A stretch of DNA of 64,000 nucleotides from Flagellimonas pacifica (GTDB taxonomy: Bacteria; Bacteroidota; Bacteroidia; Flavobacteriales; Flavobacteriaceae): positions 302,359 through 366,358 of the forward strand of contig NZ_OBEH01000004.1 in assembly GCF_900215465.1 (NCBI RefSeq), in the 5' to 3' direction. The position numbers were made by a program, and so were the translations under genes. Shown here one piece after another: positions 44,899-53,496 of this stretch. How positions within the stretch are numbered: position 1 is the stretch's first letter; each line of letters starts with the position of its first letter. Under the pieces are notes generated by a model that worked only from the letters and a program-made list of their open reading frames with translations, did not search any database and had not been told where the DNA came from.

Positions 44899-47163
44899 AT
44901 GGCATTACCCAATTATACCATAGGTATTTTACAGTATATACCTTTTTTTTATGTAATCTGGTCAGATGATTTGCTTTCTGCTTCTGAAGTTTCCGTTGTT
45001 AAAAAAACAATCGAAGATGATTCAGTATTAAATTCAGATGAAAAGAAACAATTATTGTCTTGGTTAAATAAGGGACAGCCACCATCGGATACTGAATTTA
45101 AGCAGTGGAAACAAACCATCACCTCTTCACAGGTAAAACTAGTTGAGAGCGACATCTACCCCTTGACATCTTTCAGTCAACGGTTGGGGAATTTGTATTG
45201 CGAACAATGTGATCATAATGAGCATTTAAAGCATATTGAAATCAACCTTGGTATACAGCCCAATCATTACAATCATTTGTTTAATGTGGAAGTGGTTCAT
45301 GAGAAAACCTCTAATCATTATGCTTCCAAAAACTTAGATGCTTTGCTTAAAGGTGCTCACGCGTCAGAAGTTGATTCCTTCCGTTCTTTTCTTAATCAAG
45401 ATATTTTTAAATGGACCATATCACGAAACAAGGAAGAATTCAGGAACAAGGTTTTAAGACAAGTTTCCCTTTTAGGTGAGAAAGGATATGGCGCAATGGC
45501 TTATCCAAAAGCGTACGGAGGCACCAATAATATGCCGTCTTACGCGGCCATATTTGAACATTTGATGTTTATTGATGGTAGTCTCGCCGTAAAATTTGGA
45601 GTACAGTTTGGGCTTTTTGGGGGAAGTATTCAAAAACTAGGTACAAAAAAGCACCATGACCAGTATTTGGGAGATACAGGAAAAACAAAATTATTGGGCT
45701 GCTTTGCGATGACAGAGACGGGGCATGGTTCCAATGTAAGGGGTGTAAAAACAACAGCCACTTATGATAAAGAAACGGATTCCATAGTAATACATACACC
45801 TGGTAAAAATGACAATAAGGAATACATAGGTAATGCCCTGCACTCAAAAATCGCTTCGGTTTTTGCGCAACTTATTGTTGATGGAAAAAATGAAGGAGTC
45901 CATGCCATTTTGGTTCCTCTGCGGAATGAGAAACATGAGTTGCTTGATGGAATTATTGTTGAAGATAATGGCTACAAGCTTGGATTAAATGGTGTGGACA
46001 ATGGAAAAATATGGTTTAACCAAGTTAGGGTTCCCCGTGAAAATTTATTGGACAAGTATGGGGAAATTAAGGACAATGGCACTTATTTTTCTACCATTAA
46101 AAATCCCAATAAACGTTTCTTCACCATGTTGGGAACTTTGGTGGGCGGACGAATCTGTGTGGCCAAAGGTGCTCTGGGAGGAGCAAAAATGGCGTTGAGT
46201 ATAGCTGTAAAGCATGCACTGAACCGAAGACAGTTCAATGATAGTGTCAAAATCCAAGAAGATTTAATCATGGATTATCCTACACATCAACTTCGGCTAA
46301 CGCCAGCTATTGCCAGCGCCTATGTTTACCATTTCACACTTGAAGAAATGATGAGTCGATACAGTGATGACTCCCAACCCGACAAAAGAAAGGTAGAGAC
46401 TCAAGTGGCTGGGCTAAAAGCGGTAATCACATGGTTTGCCAACAGTACTATTCAAGAATGCAGGGAAGCGTGCGGCGGAAAAGGGTATTTATTAGAAAAC
46501 CGCATTGCAGACCTGAAAGGAGATGTGGATATTTTTACCACTTTTGAAGGAGACAACAATGTATTATTACAACTTGCCGCCAAAGGAATTCTGTCTGATT
46601 TTAAGGCTGAATTCAACAGTGCAGGGTTTGTTTCGGTCTTAAAGTTATTAAGCACACAATTGTCCGATAAAATAAGCACTCTTAATCCTATTTATTCGAA
46701 CAAAGTTGATTCGGAACATTTGTACAATCCAAAGTTCCACAAGCACGCCTTTAACTACAGAACACGCAGATTAACCTACACCTTGGCGATGCGTATTCGA
46801 AATTATATTAAAAAAGGGGTTCCGTCATACCAAGCCTTTTTAAAGGTTCAAACTCATTTATTGGCTTTGGGAAAGGCATACAGCATTGAACTTTCCTATA
46901 AAATATTTGCAGAGTATTGCGCAACAATAACCGATGAAAAATACAGGGTTCTAATGGAAAAATTGGGAACATTATATGCGTTGCACCAGTTGCACAATGA
47001 TTCCAGATGGTATTTGGAACAAGGCTATTTTGGAGGCACTAAGTCCAAAGCCATTCGACAACGGGTAGAACGTTTATCAACCGAATTTCGTCCGCATATT
47101 GAGGTTTTGGTAGATGGATTTGGGATTCCGGAGCATTGTCTCAGTGCACCCATTTCAAAATAG
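44899..47163 (+). CDS. Acyl-CoA oxidase/dehydrogenase-family flavoprotein
   Basis: A 754-residue flavoenzyme. A helical N-terminal part (about 1-150) precedes the acyl-CoA dehydrogenase fold: GCFAMTETGHGSNVRGVKTTATYD (about 270-293) is the FAD/acyl binding strand in the form seen in acyl-CoA oxidases, and FEGDNNVLLQLAAKGI (about 550-565) holds the Glu likely to act as catalytic base. A further helical C-terminal domain follows, as in oxidases rather than the 380-residue dehydrogenases. Oxidase versus dehydrogenase activity cannot be decided here. It converges with the DUF2807 gene with only 2 bp between stops. Confidence 0.85.
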   Translation: MALPNYTIGILQYIPFFYVIWSDDLLSASEVSVVKKTIEDDSVLNSDEKKQLLSWLNKGQPPSDTEFKQWKQTITSSQVKLVESDIYPLTSFSQRLGNLYCEQCDHNEHLKHIEINLGIQPNHYNHLFNVEVVHEKTSNHYASKNLDALLKGAHASEVDSFRSFLNQDIFKWTISRNKEEFRNKVLRQVSLLGEKGYGAMAYPKAYGGTNNMPSYAAIFEHLMFIDGSLAVKFGVQFGLFGGSIQKLGTKKHHDQYLGDTGKTKLLGCFAMTETGHGSNVRGVKTTATYDKETDSIVIHTPGKNDNKEYIGNALHSKIASVFAQLIVDGKNEGVHAILVPLRNEKHELLDGIIVEDNGYKLGLNGVDNGKIWFNQVRVPRENLLDKYGEIKDNGTYFSTIKNPNKRFFTMLGTLVGGRICVAKGALGGAKMALSIAVKHALNRRQFNDSVKIQEDLIMDYPTHQLRLTPAIASAYVYHFTLEEMMSRYSDDSQPDKRKVETQVAGLKAVITWFANSTIQECREACGGKGYLLENRIADLKGDVDIFTTFEGDNNVLLQLAAKGILSDFKAEFNSAGFVSVLKLLSTQLSDKISTLNPIYSNKVDSEHLYNPKFHKHAFNYRTRRLTYTLAMRIRNYIKKGVPSYQAFLKVQTHLLALGKAYSIELSYKIFAEYCATITDEKYRVLMEKLGTLYALHQLHNDSRWYLEQGYFGGTKSKAIRQRVERLSTEFRPHIEVLVDGFGIPEHCLSAPISK

Positions 47164-47165
47164 AA

Positions 47166-47990
47166 TTACTCCATTTTCTTTATCAATTGCGAAGTATCCA
47201 AAAACTCCAATACAGTAATTTTTGGGTTTCCAAACAGGTAAGTTTTTGAATTTCCTTTCGCGCTAAGTTCTAAATCTCTAAACGCATAGATTCGGGCATT
47301 GGCCGCATTCTCTAATCTCGCCTTTATAACTGCAGCTTCCATTTTTTCCGCTTTTAGCTTGGCATTTCCTGTTAGATTAGTTTGAATGGTATCCGAAGTA
47401 CCCTCAAAGGTCAGAGAACCATTTCCATCTATATCCACCAAACTGGTTCCGTTAACGGCATAAATATAAGCCTCAGACCGGTTACCCAAACTAACATTCA
47501 AAGAATCCACATCCACATTAAAATCTCCCTTGCTTGTGTCCTCCATATTAATATCCATTACAGCAGCACTTGCTTTCAAATTCAACCGTGTATTTGCAAA
47601 AGCATCAACAAAGAGTTCATCACTGTTGATTATATCATCAGTAACAATACTACCATCTTTTAAAGTGATGGCCCTTAACTCCGTATAATTTATTGTGATA
47701 TCGAATTGTTTTTTTGCAGTGACATTATAAAATGAGCTAACAACCAAAGTACTGTCCTCAACCTTAAATTTTAATATATCAATGAGGTTATCATCTGCAG
47801 TAATTTCATAACCTGGTCCAAATGATTTTTTAAGTACAATATCTAAATTATCATTAAGCTGCACGGCATTAAACGCTGGAAGCTCCTCATTGACCTCGGT
47901 AACGATTCGACTCCCTTTTATTTTAGGTTTACGTTGGGCCAACAGAGTGATATGGCATAGCAAGAGAAGAAGTAATATTAGATTTTTCAC
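47166..47990 (-). CDS. DUF2807 (GIN-domain) exported protein
   Basis: A 274-residue exported protein, start GTG 47990, giving a compact signal peptide (KNLILLLLLLCHITLLAQ). The rest is a right-handed beta-helix-like DUF2807 'head GIN' domain with repeating short strands and Asp/Asn/Gly turns (for example LNLKASAAVMDINMEDTSKGDFNVDVDSLNVSLGN). The family is abundant in Bacteroidota; its function is not known, and 'adhesin' labels are guesses. It is transcribed alone. Confidence 0.82.
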   Translation of the reverse strand: MKNLILLLLLLCHITLLAQRKPKIKGSRIVTEVNEELPAFNAVQLNDNLDIVLKKSFGPGYEITADDNLIDILKFKVEDSTLVVSSFYNVTAKKQFDITINYTELRAITLKDGSIVTDDIINSDELFVDAFANTRLNLKASAAVMDINMEDTSKGDFNVDVDSLNVSLGNRSEAYIYAVNGTSLVDIDGNGSLTFEGTSDTIQTNLTGNAKLKAEKMEAAVIKARLENAANARIYAFRDLELSAKGNSKTYLFGNPKITVLEFLDTSQLIKKME

Positions 47991-48064
47991 AAGTGTTTGC
48001 TTTTGGGTTATTAAAGATATTACAATTACGGCTAACAATTGCCGTACCAAACTGCGCAAACAAA

Positions 48065-48090
48065 AAACCCATCCTGATTGGGATGGGTTT
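48065..48090 (-). terminator. Terminator of the act-cta respiratory operon
   Basis: Perfect 10-bp inverted repeat (AAACCCATCC at 48065-48074, GGATGGGTTT at 48081-48090) with a 6-base loop; on the minus strand it is followed by T residues. It lies 14 bp after the ctaD stop. Confidence 0.85.
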
Positions 48091-48104
48091 CAACATTCTT
48101 TTAA

Positions 48105-49910
48105 TTAATGATGGAGTTCTTCCTCATTATCTTGTAGCGGAATATGTTGAGGGACAAAATCTTGTCCAGGCAAAATATAATCGCCATTTTCATAAGTTTT
48201 GCTGTAATCGTATGCCCATCTGTGTACATGAGGAATAGCACCAGGCCAGTTCCCGTGTATATGCTCTTGCGGTGCAGTCCATTCTAAGGTGGTAGCTTTC
48301 CAGGGGTTTAAAGGTCCCTTCTTTCCGTAGAAAATGCTTCGGATAAAGTTGAAAGCAAAAACCAACTGAACAGATGCTGTTATTATGGCAAAAACTGTCA
48401 TTAATACCTGTACATTGGTCAAGTCATCAAACATTGGAAAGGCAGTATTTTCATAGTATCTACGTGGAACACCCGCCATACCTACAAAATGCATTGGGAA
48501 AAATATTCCGTAAGAGCCAACTGCTGTTACCCAAAAGTGAACATACCCAAGGTTTTTGTTCATCATTCTACCCTGGAACATTTTAGGGAACCAGTGGTAT
48601 ACTCCAGCAAAAAGTCCATATAGTGCTGATATACCCATTACCAAATGGAAGTGAGCCACAACAAAATAGGTATCGTGCACATTAATATCAAGTGTACTAT
48701 CTCCTAATATAATTCCGGTAAGACCTCCAGTAATAAAGGTTGATACCATACCTATGGAGAAGAGCATTCCCGGATTCAGTTGTAGATTTCCTTTCCACAA
48801 AGTCGTAATCCAGTTAAATGCTTTTACTGCCGATGGAATAGCTATCAATAAGGTTGTAAAGGTGAAAACCGATCCTAAAAATGGATTCATCCCTGAAATG
48901 AACATATGGTGACCCCATACAATGGTAGATAAAAACGCAATTGCCAAAATTGAAGCAATCATAGCCCTGTAACCAAAAATAGGTTTACGTGCATTAACTG
49001 CCATTACTTCCGATACAATACCCATTGCAGGTAGAATAACGATATAAACTTCCGGGTGACCCAAGAACCAAAACAAGTGTTCAAACAATACCGGAGATCC
49101 CCCTTGGTAATGTAATACTTCACCTTGAATAAAGATATCCGAAAGGAAAAATGATGTTCCAAAACTTCTATCCATAATCAACAACAAAGCTGCTGAAAGT
49201 AATACCGGGAAAGAAATCACACCAATCACAGCTGTCACAAAAAATGCCCAAATAGTCAATGGTAGACGTGTCATGGACATTCCTTTTGTTCTAAGGTTAA
49301 GAACGGTTACTATATAGTTCAACGAACCTAATAAAGAAGATGCAATGAATATTGCCATGGAAACCAACCACAATGTCATACCTGCACCAGATCCAGCTTG
49401 TGCCATTGGCAAAGCACTTAAAGGTGGGTAGATTGTCCACCCTGCAGATGCGGGTCCAGCTTCAACAAAAAGTGAAATGACCATGATTACAGCCGATACA
49501 AAGAACATCCAAAAGGAAAGCATGTTCAAGAAGCCTGAAGCCATATCACGGGCGCCAATTTGTAATGGAATCAATAAGTTACTAAAGGTACCACTTAGTC
49601 CCGCTGTAAGAACAAAAAATACCATAATGGTTCCATGCATGGTCACTAAAGCCAAATAGATATCGGCATCCATTACACCATCAGGGGCCCATTTCCCAAG
49701 CAACGCCTCAAAAACAGGAAAAGATTCACCTGGCCAGGCCAATTGCATTCTAAACAGCAATGACATTGCTATCCCAATGAATCCCATAATCAAAACACCG
49801 GTGATAAGATATTGCTTGGCAATCATCTTATGGTCTTGACTAAAGATATACTTGGTTATGAAAGTTTCTTTATGATGATGTCCGTGATCGTCGTGTCCAG
49901 TAGCTGACAT
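48105..49910 (-). CDS. ctaD: Cytochrome c oxidase subunit I (aa3-type)
   Basis: A 601-residue catalytic subunit holding low-spin heme, heme a3 and CuB, reducing oxygen to water while pumping protons. Twelve helices; visible ligands and marks are MHGTIMVFF (heme ligand His), FWFLGHPEVYIVILPAMG (CuB His, cross-linked Tyr and the Glu of the A1-type proton path), ATIVWGHHMFISG (two CuB His), and VVAHFHLVMG (heme a3 and heme a His). It is the last gene of the act-cta operon, 41 bp after ctaC. Confidence 0.97.
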   Translation of the reverse strand: MSATGHDDHGHHHKETFITKYIFSQDHKMIAKQYLITGVLIMGFIGIAMSLLFRMQLAWPGESFPVFEALLGKWAPDGVMDADIYLALVTMHGTIMVFFVLTAGLSGTFSNLLIPLQIGARDMASGFLNMLSFWMFFVSAVIMVISLFVEAGPASAGWTIYPPLSALPMAQAGSGAGMTLWLVSMAIFIASSLLGSLNYIVTVLNLRTKGMSMTRLPLTIWAFFVTAVIGVISFPVLLSAALLLIMDRSFGTSFFLSDIFIQGEVLHYQGGSPVLFEHLFWFLGHPEVYIVILPAMGIVSEVMAVNARKPIFGYRAMIASILAIAFLSTIVWGHHMFISGMNPFLGSVFTFTTLLIAIPSAVKAFNWITTLWKGNLQLNPGMLFSIGMVSTFITGGLTGIILGDSTLDINVHDTYFVVAHFHLVMGISALYGLFAGVYHWFPKMFQGRMMNKNLGYVHFWVTAVGSYGIFFPMHFVGMAGVPRRYYENTAFPMFDDLTNVQVLMTVFAIITASVQLVFAFNFIRSIFYGKKGPLNPWKATTLEWTAPQEHIHGNWPGAIPHVHRWAYDYSKTYENGDYILPGQDFVPQHIPLQDNEEELHH

Positions 49911-49951
49911 AATCTCTTTTAAATTTTTAATTTAGTTTTCTTGCTCAGTTT

Positions 49952-51010
49952 TTATTCAACCGAAGCAATGGTTTCTTTAAATGTTGCCTGTTCAGCAATC
50001 CACTTGTTATACTCTTCCTCCGTCTCCACAATAATTTTCATCTGCATGTTATAATGGGACTTTCCACAAATTTTATTACAAAGTAGTACATAATCGAACT
50101 CCCATGGATCTGAATTTGGTTCTCCCTTGGCCGCTTTTTTTGCGCGTATCCCGTTTATCCTTTTCACTTTTTCCACTACATCTGGGTTCAACCTCATTTC
50201 TGCGGTGGTGACAGTTGGCGTAAACGAAAATTGTGTAATCATACCTGGCACACAGTTCATTTGCGCTCTAAAGTGTGGCATGTAGGCTGAATGCAATACG
50301 TCTTGTGAACGCATCATAAAGTTCACTTTTCTACCTACAGGAAGGTGAAGTTCCTTAACAAGAATATCATCGGCAGCATTAGGATCAGATTCATCCAAAC
50401 CAAGTACATTGGCGCGATCAATATCAATCAAACGCACACTTGCATCTCCAAGAACATTATCATCTCCACCATAGCGCGCTGTCCAGTTAAACTGTTGAGC
50501 ATAGAGCTCAACAATCAATGGATCATCCTCATCATTTATTTCCATGATGTTGGTCCAGGTATATAAACCCCAAAGAATCAATCCTGCAAGAACTATAACT
50601 GGGATAATGGTCCAAATAAATTCTAATCGGTCATTGTCAGCAAAGAAAAGTGCTTTCTTTCCTTCTTCTCCACGATATTTATATCCGAAGTAGTGCAATA
50701 AAGCTTGGGTGATGAACTGCACAAAAAAGATAATGGCGAATGACACCCACATTAATTGGTCGTACTCTCCACCATGCGCAGACGATGCTTCTGGCAACAA
50801 TACTTTTGAATACTTGGCAAAGCTAAATATGGTAATGCCGTAGATAAAAATCAGGAACCCAAATAATAGATAGCCATTGTACTTGTTATCAGAATCAGTT
50901 GCTATCTCAGCGTTTTCTGCTTTTAGTTGGGACAATTCGAAAATCTTGGTCATTTGCCAGATCGCAATTGCTACCAGTACTAAAACAGTCAATGTTAATA
51001 ATGCAGTCAT
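49952..51010 (-). CDS. ctaC: Cytochrome c oxidase subunit II (CuA)
   Basis: A 352-residue electron-entry subunit. Three hydrophobic helices (about 2-18, 48-68 and 110-150 region) precede the periplasmic cupredoxin domain. CuA ligands are seen as HSAYMPHFRAQMN and LLCNKICGKSHYNMQM (CxxxC-x3-H-x2-M). No cytochrome c domain is fused, so electrons come from the c hemes of the Act complex. It lies between actF (27 bp) and ctaD (41 bp). Sco at 22634-23380 should load its copper. Confidence 0.95.
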   Translation of the reverse strand: MTALLTLTVLVLVAIAIWQMTKIFELSQLKAENAEIATDSDNKYNGYLLFGFLIFIYGITIFSFAKYSKVLLPEASSAHGGEYDQLMWVSFAIIFFVQFITQALLHYFGYKYRGEEGKKALFFADNDRLEFIWTIIPVIVLAGLILWGLYTWTNIMEINDEDDPLIVELYAQQFNWTARYGGDDNVLGDASVRLIDIDRANVLGLDESDPNAADDILVKELHLPVGRKVNFMMRSQDVLHSAYMPHFRAQMNCVPGMITQFSFTPTVTTAEMRLNPDVVEKVKRINGIRAKKAAKGEPNSDPWEFDYVLLCNKICGKSHYNMQMKIIVETEEEYNKWIAEQATFKETIASVE

Positions 51011-51037
51011 TGTATATCTTTCTAAGACTTAATCGTA

Positions 51038-52375
51038 TTAATAATGAAATTGTCTACTTTCCTCAATAAATGGGTTTCTTTTGGGTTGCAATGGCGCTTT
51101 TGTAAGTGCGTTGAACACCCAGTACACAAATAGCCCTCCAAAAAACAATATTCCTCCAATTTCAGGTAATCCTATATACCATTGATCACCTACAGTTGCA
51201 GGCATGATCATATTGAAAACATCCAAATAATGCCCCAAAAGCACTATTATACCAGCCATAATTACAAACCAATTGACTCTTTTATAATCACTGTTCATCA
51301 GCACTAACAATGGAAATATGAAATTCATGGCCAGCATTCCAAAGAACGGCAATCTATAGTCTTCCAGTCTGGCAACAAAATATGTTACTTCTTCCGGAAT
51401 GTTTGCATACCAAATTAACATGAACTGGGCAAACCATAAATAGGTCCAAAAAATACTGATACCGAACATGAATTTTGCCAAATCGTGAATGTGACTATCG
51501 TTTACATTCTCCAAATATCCTTTGGATTTAAGGTAAATGGATATCATGGCAATAACAGTTATTCCTGAAACAAACATACTTGCAAACACATACCATCCAA
51601 ATAGGGTACTGAACCAGTGTGGATCCACACTCATAATCCAATCCCAAGACATCATTGATTCCGTAACCAAATAGAATACCAAAAAGGCGGCGGACCATCT
51701 AAAGTTCTTTACAAAATTGGTGTTGTCCTCAGATTCGTCTTGTGCCAAAGAAAGTTTTCTGGAATATTGTCTGTAGAATATCCAACCACCCAAGAAAATG
51801 GCCGCTCTTACCAAAAAGAACGTTGGATTCAAATATCCTGCTTTTCCTTGTAATAATTTATCATGTGCCACTACATCGGCATCCATCCAGACAAACATGT
51901 GGTTCATGTGCAATACGGAAAGCACCAATATTACAAATACAATGATTCCACCTGGAACCAAATAAGCGGTTATTCCTTCCATAACGCGGAACAGCAATGG
52001 GGACCAACCGGCCTGTGCAGCGCGTTGGATTGCATAAAAGGCCAAAACACCCAATGATATCATGAAAAAGAAAAAGGCTGCAACGTATAGAGCAGACCAC
52101 GGCCTATTCTGAAGTTGATGCAATAAATGTTCATCATGTGCGGCATCATGGCTTTCATCATGTGAAGCTGCAGCTCCGTGAGCATCCTCTTCGGTATGAC
52201 CGGTAGCTTCTTCTCCATGACCTCCACCGTGACCATCGTCATGTGCTGCTGCTACAATTGCCTTAGCTTCTTCAACAGTGCTTGGAGCAGTTACAAAACC
52301 AATTGTTAAGCAAATGAATCCAACTGCCATTGCAATAAAAGATCCTATTTTTAGATTGTTTGAAAACGTGTACAT
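51038..52375 (-). CDS. actF: Alternative Complex III subunit ActF
   Basis: A 445-residue inner-membrane quinol-oxidoreductase subunit, paralogous in role to ActC but without the NrfD C-terminal tail; about ten helices. Residues 45-86, between the first and second helices, form a periplasm-facing or cytosolic loop with ten histidines and many Asp/Glu (for example HDDGHGGGHGEE). The rest is normal (VPGGIIVFVILVLSVLHM, MMSWDWIMSVDPHWFSTLFGWYVFA). It follows actE by 17 bp and precedes ctaC. Confidence 0.92.
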   Translation of the reverse strand: MYTFSNNLKIGSFIAMAVGFICLTIGFVTAPSTVEEAKAIVAAAHDDGHGGGHGEEATGHTEEDAHGAAASHDESHDAAHDEHLLHQLQNRPWSALYVAAFFFFMISLGVLAFYAIQRAAQAGWSPLLFRVMEGITAYLVPGGIIVFVILVLSVLHMNHMFVWMDADVVAHDKLLQGKAGYLNPTFFLVRAAIFLGGWIFYRQYSRKLSLAQDESEDNTNFVKNFRWSAAFLVFYLVTESMMSWDWIMSVDPHWFSTLFGWYVFASMFVSGITVIAMISIYLKSKGYLENVNDSHIHDLAKFMFGISIFWTYLWFAQFMLIWYANIPEEVTYFVARLEDYRLPFFGMLAMNFIFPLLVLMNSDYKRVNWFVIMAGIIVLLGHYLDVFNMIMPATVGDQWYIGLPEIGGILFFGGLFVYWVFNALTKAPLQPKRNPFIEESRQFHY

Positions 52376-52392
52376 AGTATACTCTTATCCAA

Positions 52393-52962
52393 TTATTTTG
52401 TTAGGTCTTCCTTTAATTTCATTACGTATTCTGATACTTGCCACATCTCTTCTTCATTAGCAAATTGAGATGCGTAAGAGCCCATTGAATTTAATCCGTA
52501 ATAGACTGTATGGTATGTGCTACCCACGGTAATGTTACGTGCAACATCCGCATAACTGGGAACACCCAATATTTTTTCCCTTTTCACCAAAGTTCCCTGG
52601 CCCTTACCTTTTGATCCATGGCAAATGGCGCAATAGATATCATATAACTCCTTACCTTTTGTCAAGTTGGCCTCACTTTGAAGTGAATCTAAAGGGCTTG
52701 GTTGTAATCTCGCCAATTCTTTTCCTTCCAATGTGTTTTCAAATTGATATGGCATATAACCTCTGGCAATGGTGTTCTCCGCTGGAAGCATAGCTTCAGT
52801 ACCTTGTGGGAACAATCCATTATCCACTCCTTGATAGGTTTCGTATCCAACAGGTTCGTACATGTTGGGCATATACTGATAGTTTGGACTGTTCTTATCG
52901 GCACAGGATGCCATAGACAGAACCAAAACCAGAACAATACTTAATTTACCTAAATGCTTCAT
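52393..52962 (-). CDS. actE: Alternative Complex III cytochrome c subunit ActE
   Basis: A 189-residue monoheme c-type cytochrome and lipoprotein: signal peptide ending in VLSMASC (lipobox, Cys18 or so) anchors it to the membrane, and the heme motif CAICH (about residue 128) with distal Met in the YGLNSMGSYASQ region gives one c heme. It passes electrons from ActA toward the oxidase. Start ATG 52962 chosen because it gives a compact signal peptide; an upstream start would run into actD. Confidence 0.92.
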   Translation of the reverse strand: MKHLGKLSIVLVLVLSMASCADKNSPNYQYMPNMYEPVGYETYQGVDNGLFPQGTEAMLPAENTIARGYMPYQFENTLEGKELARLQPSPLDSLQSEANLTKGKELYDIYCAICHGSKGKGQGTLVKREKILGVPSYADVARNITVGSTYHTVYYGLNSMGSYASQFANEEEMWQVSEYVMKLKEDLTK

Positions 52963-52966
52963 ATTT

Positions 52967-53494
52967 TTACGACTCCTTTTCTGTAACATTTATTTCCACA
53001 GCTCCAGTACCCCACAATAAATCTGTAAGTTCTTTTTCATTATCATGAATTCCTATTTCCATTAAAAAATGGTCATCTGTAGTTCTAACATCTGGGTTTT
53101 CCGCTTTTTTAAACGGCCACATCCTACTTCTTAGATAAAATGTAATTACCATTAAGTGAGCTGCGAAGAATACCGTTAACTCGAACATTACCGGAACAAA
53201 CGCCGGCATATTTTCAATGTAGCTAAAACTTGGCTTACCTCCAATATCCTGCGGCCAATCATCAATCATAATGAAATTCATCATCACAATGGCCACTGTC
53301 AATCCCAAGCAACCATATATAAAAGAGGTGATTGCTATGCGAGTATCTTCAAGACCCATTGCCTTGTCCAAACCATGCACGGGAAAAGGGGTGTACACTT
53401 CCTCTATATGATGGTGTTCTGCCCTTACTTTCTTTACAGCATGCATCAACACATCATCATCCGTATAAAGTGCCTGTATAACTTTTGATGCCAT
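52967..53494 (-). CDS. actD: Alternative Complex III subunit ActD (DUF3341)
   Basis: A 175-residue DUF3341 protein with two helices (about 58-80 and 100-122) and cytosolic ends; the N-terminal KVIQALYTDDDVLMHAVKKVRAEHHHIEEVYTPFPVHGLDKAMGL is the family start. It is a structural membrane subunit of the complex, 2 bp after actC and 4 bp before actE. Confidence 0.93.
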   Translation of the reverse strand: MASKVIQALYTDDDVLMHAVKKVRAEHHHIEEVYTPFPVHGLDKAMGLEDTRIAITSFIYGCLGLTVAIVMMNFIMIDDWPQDIGGKPSFSYIENMPAFVPVMFELTVFFAAHLMVITFYLRSRMWPFKKAENPDVRTTDDHFLMEIGIHDNEKELTDLLWGTGAVEINVTEKES

Positions 53495-53496
53495 AA

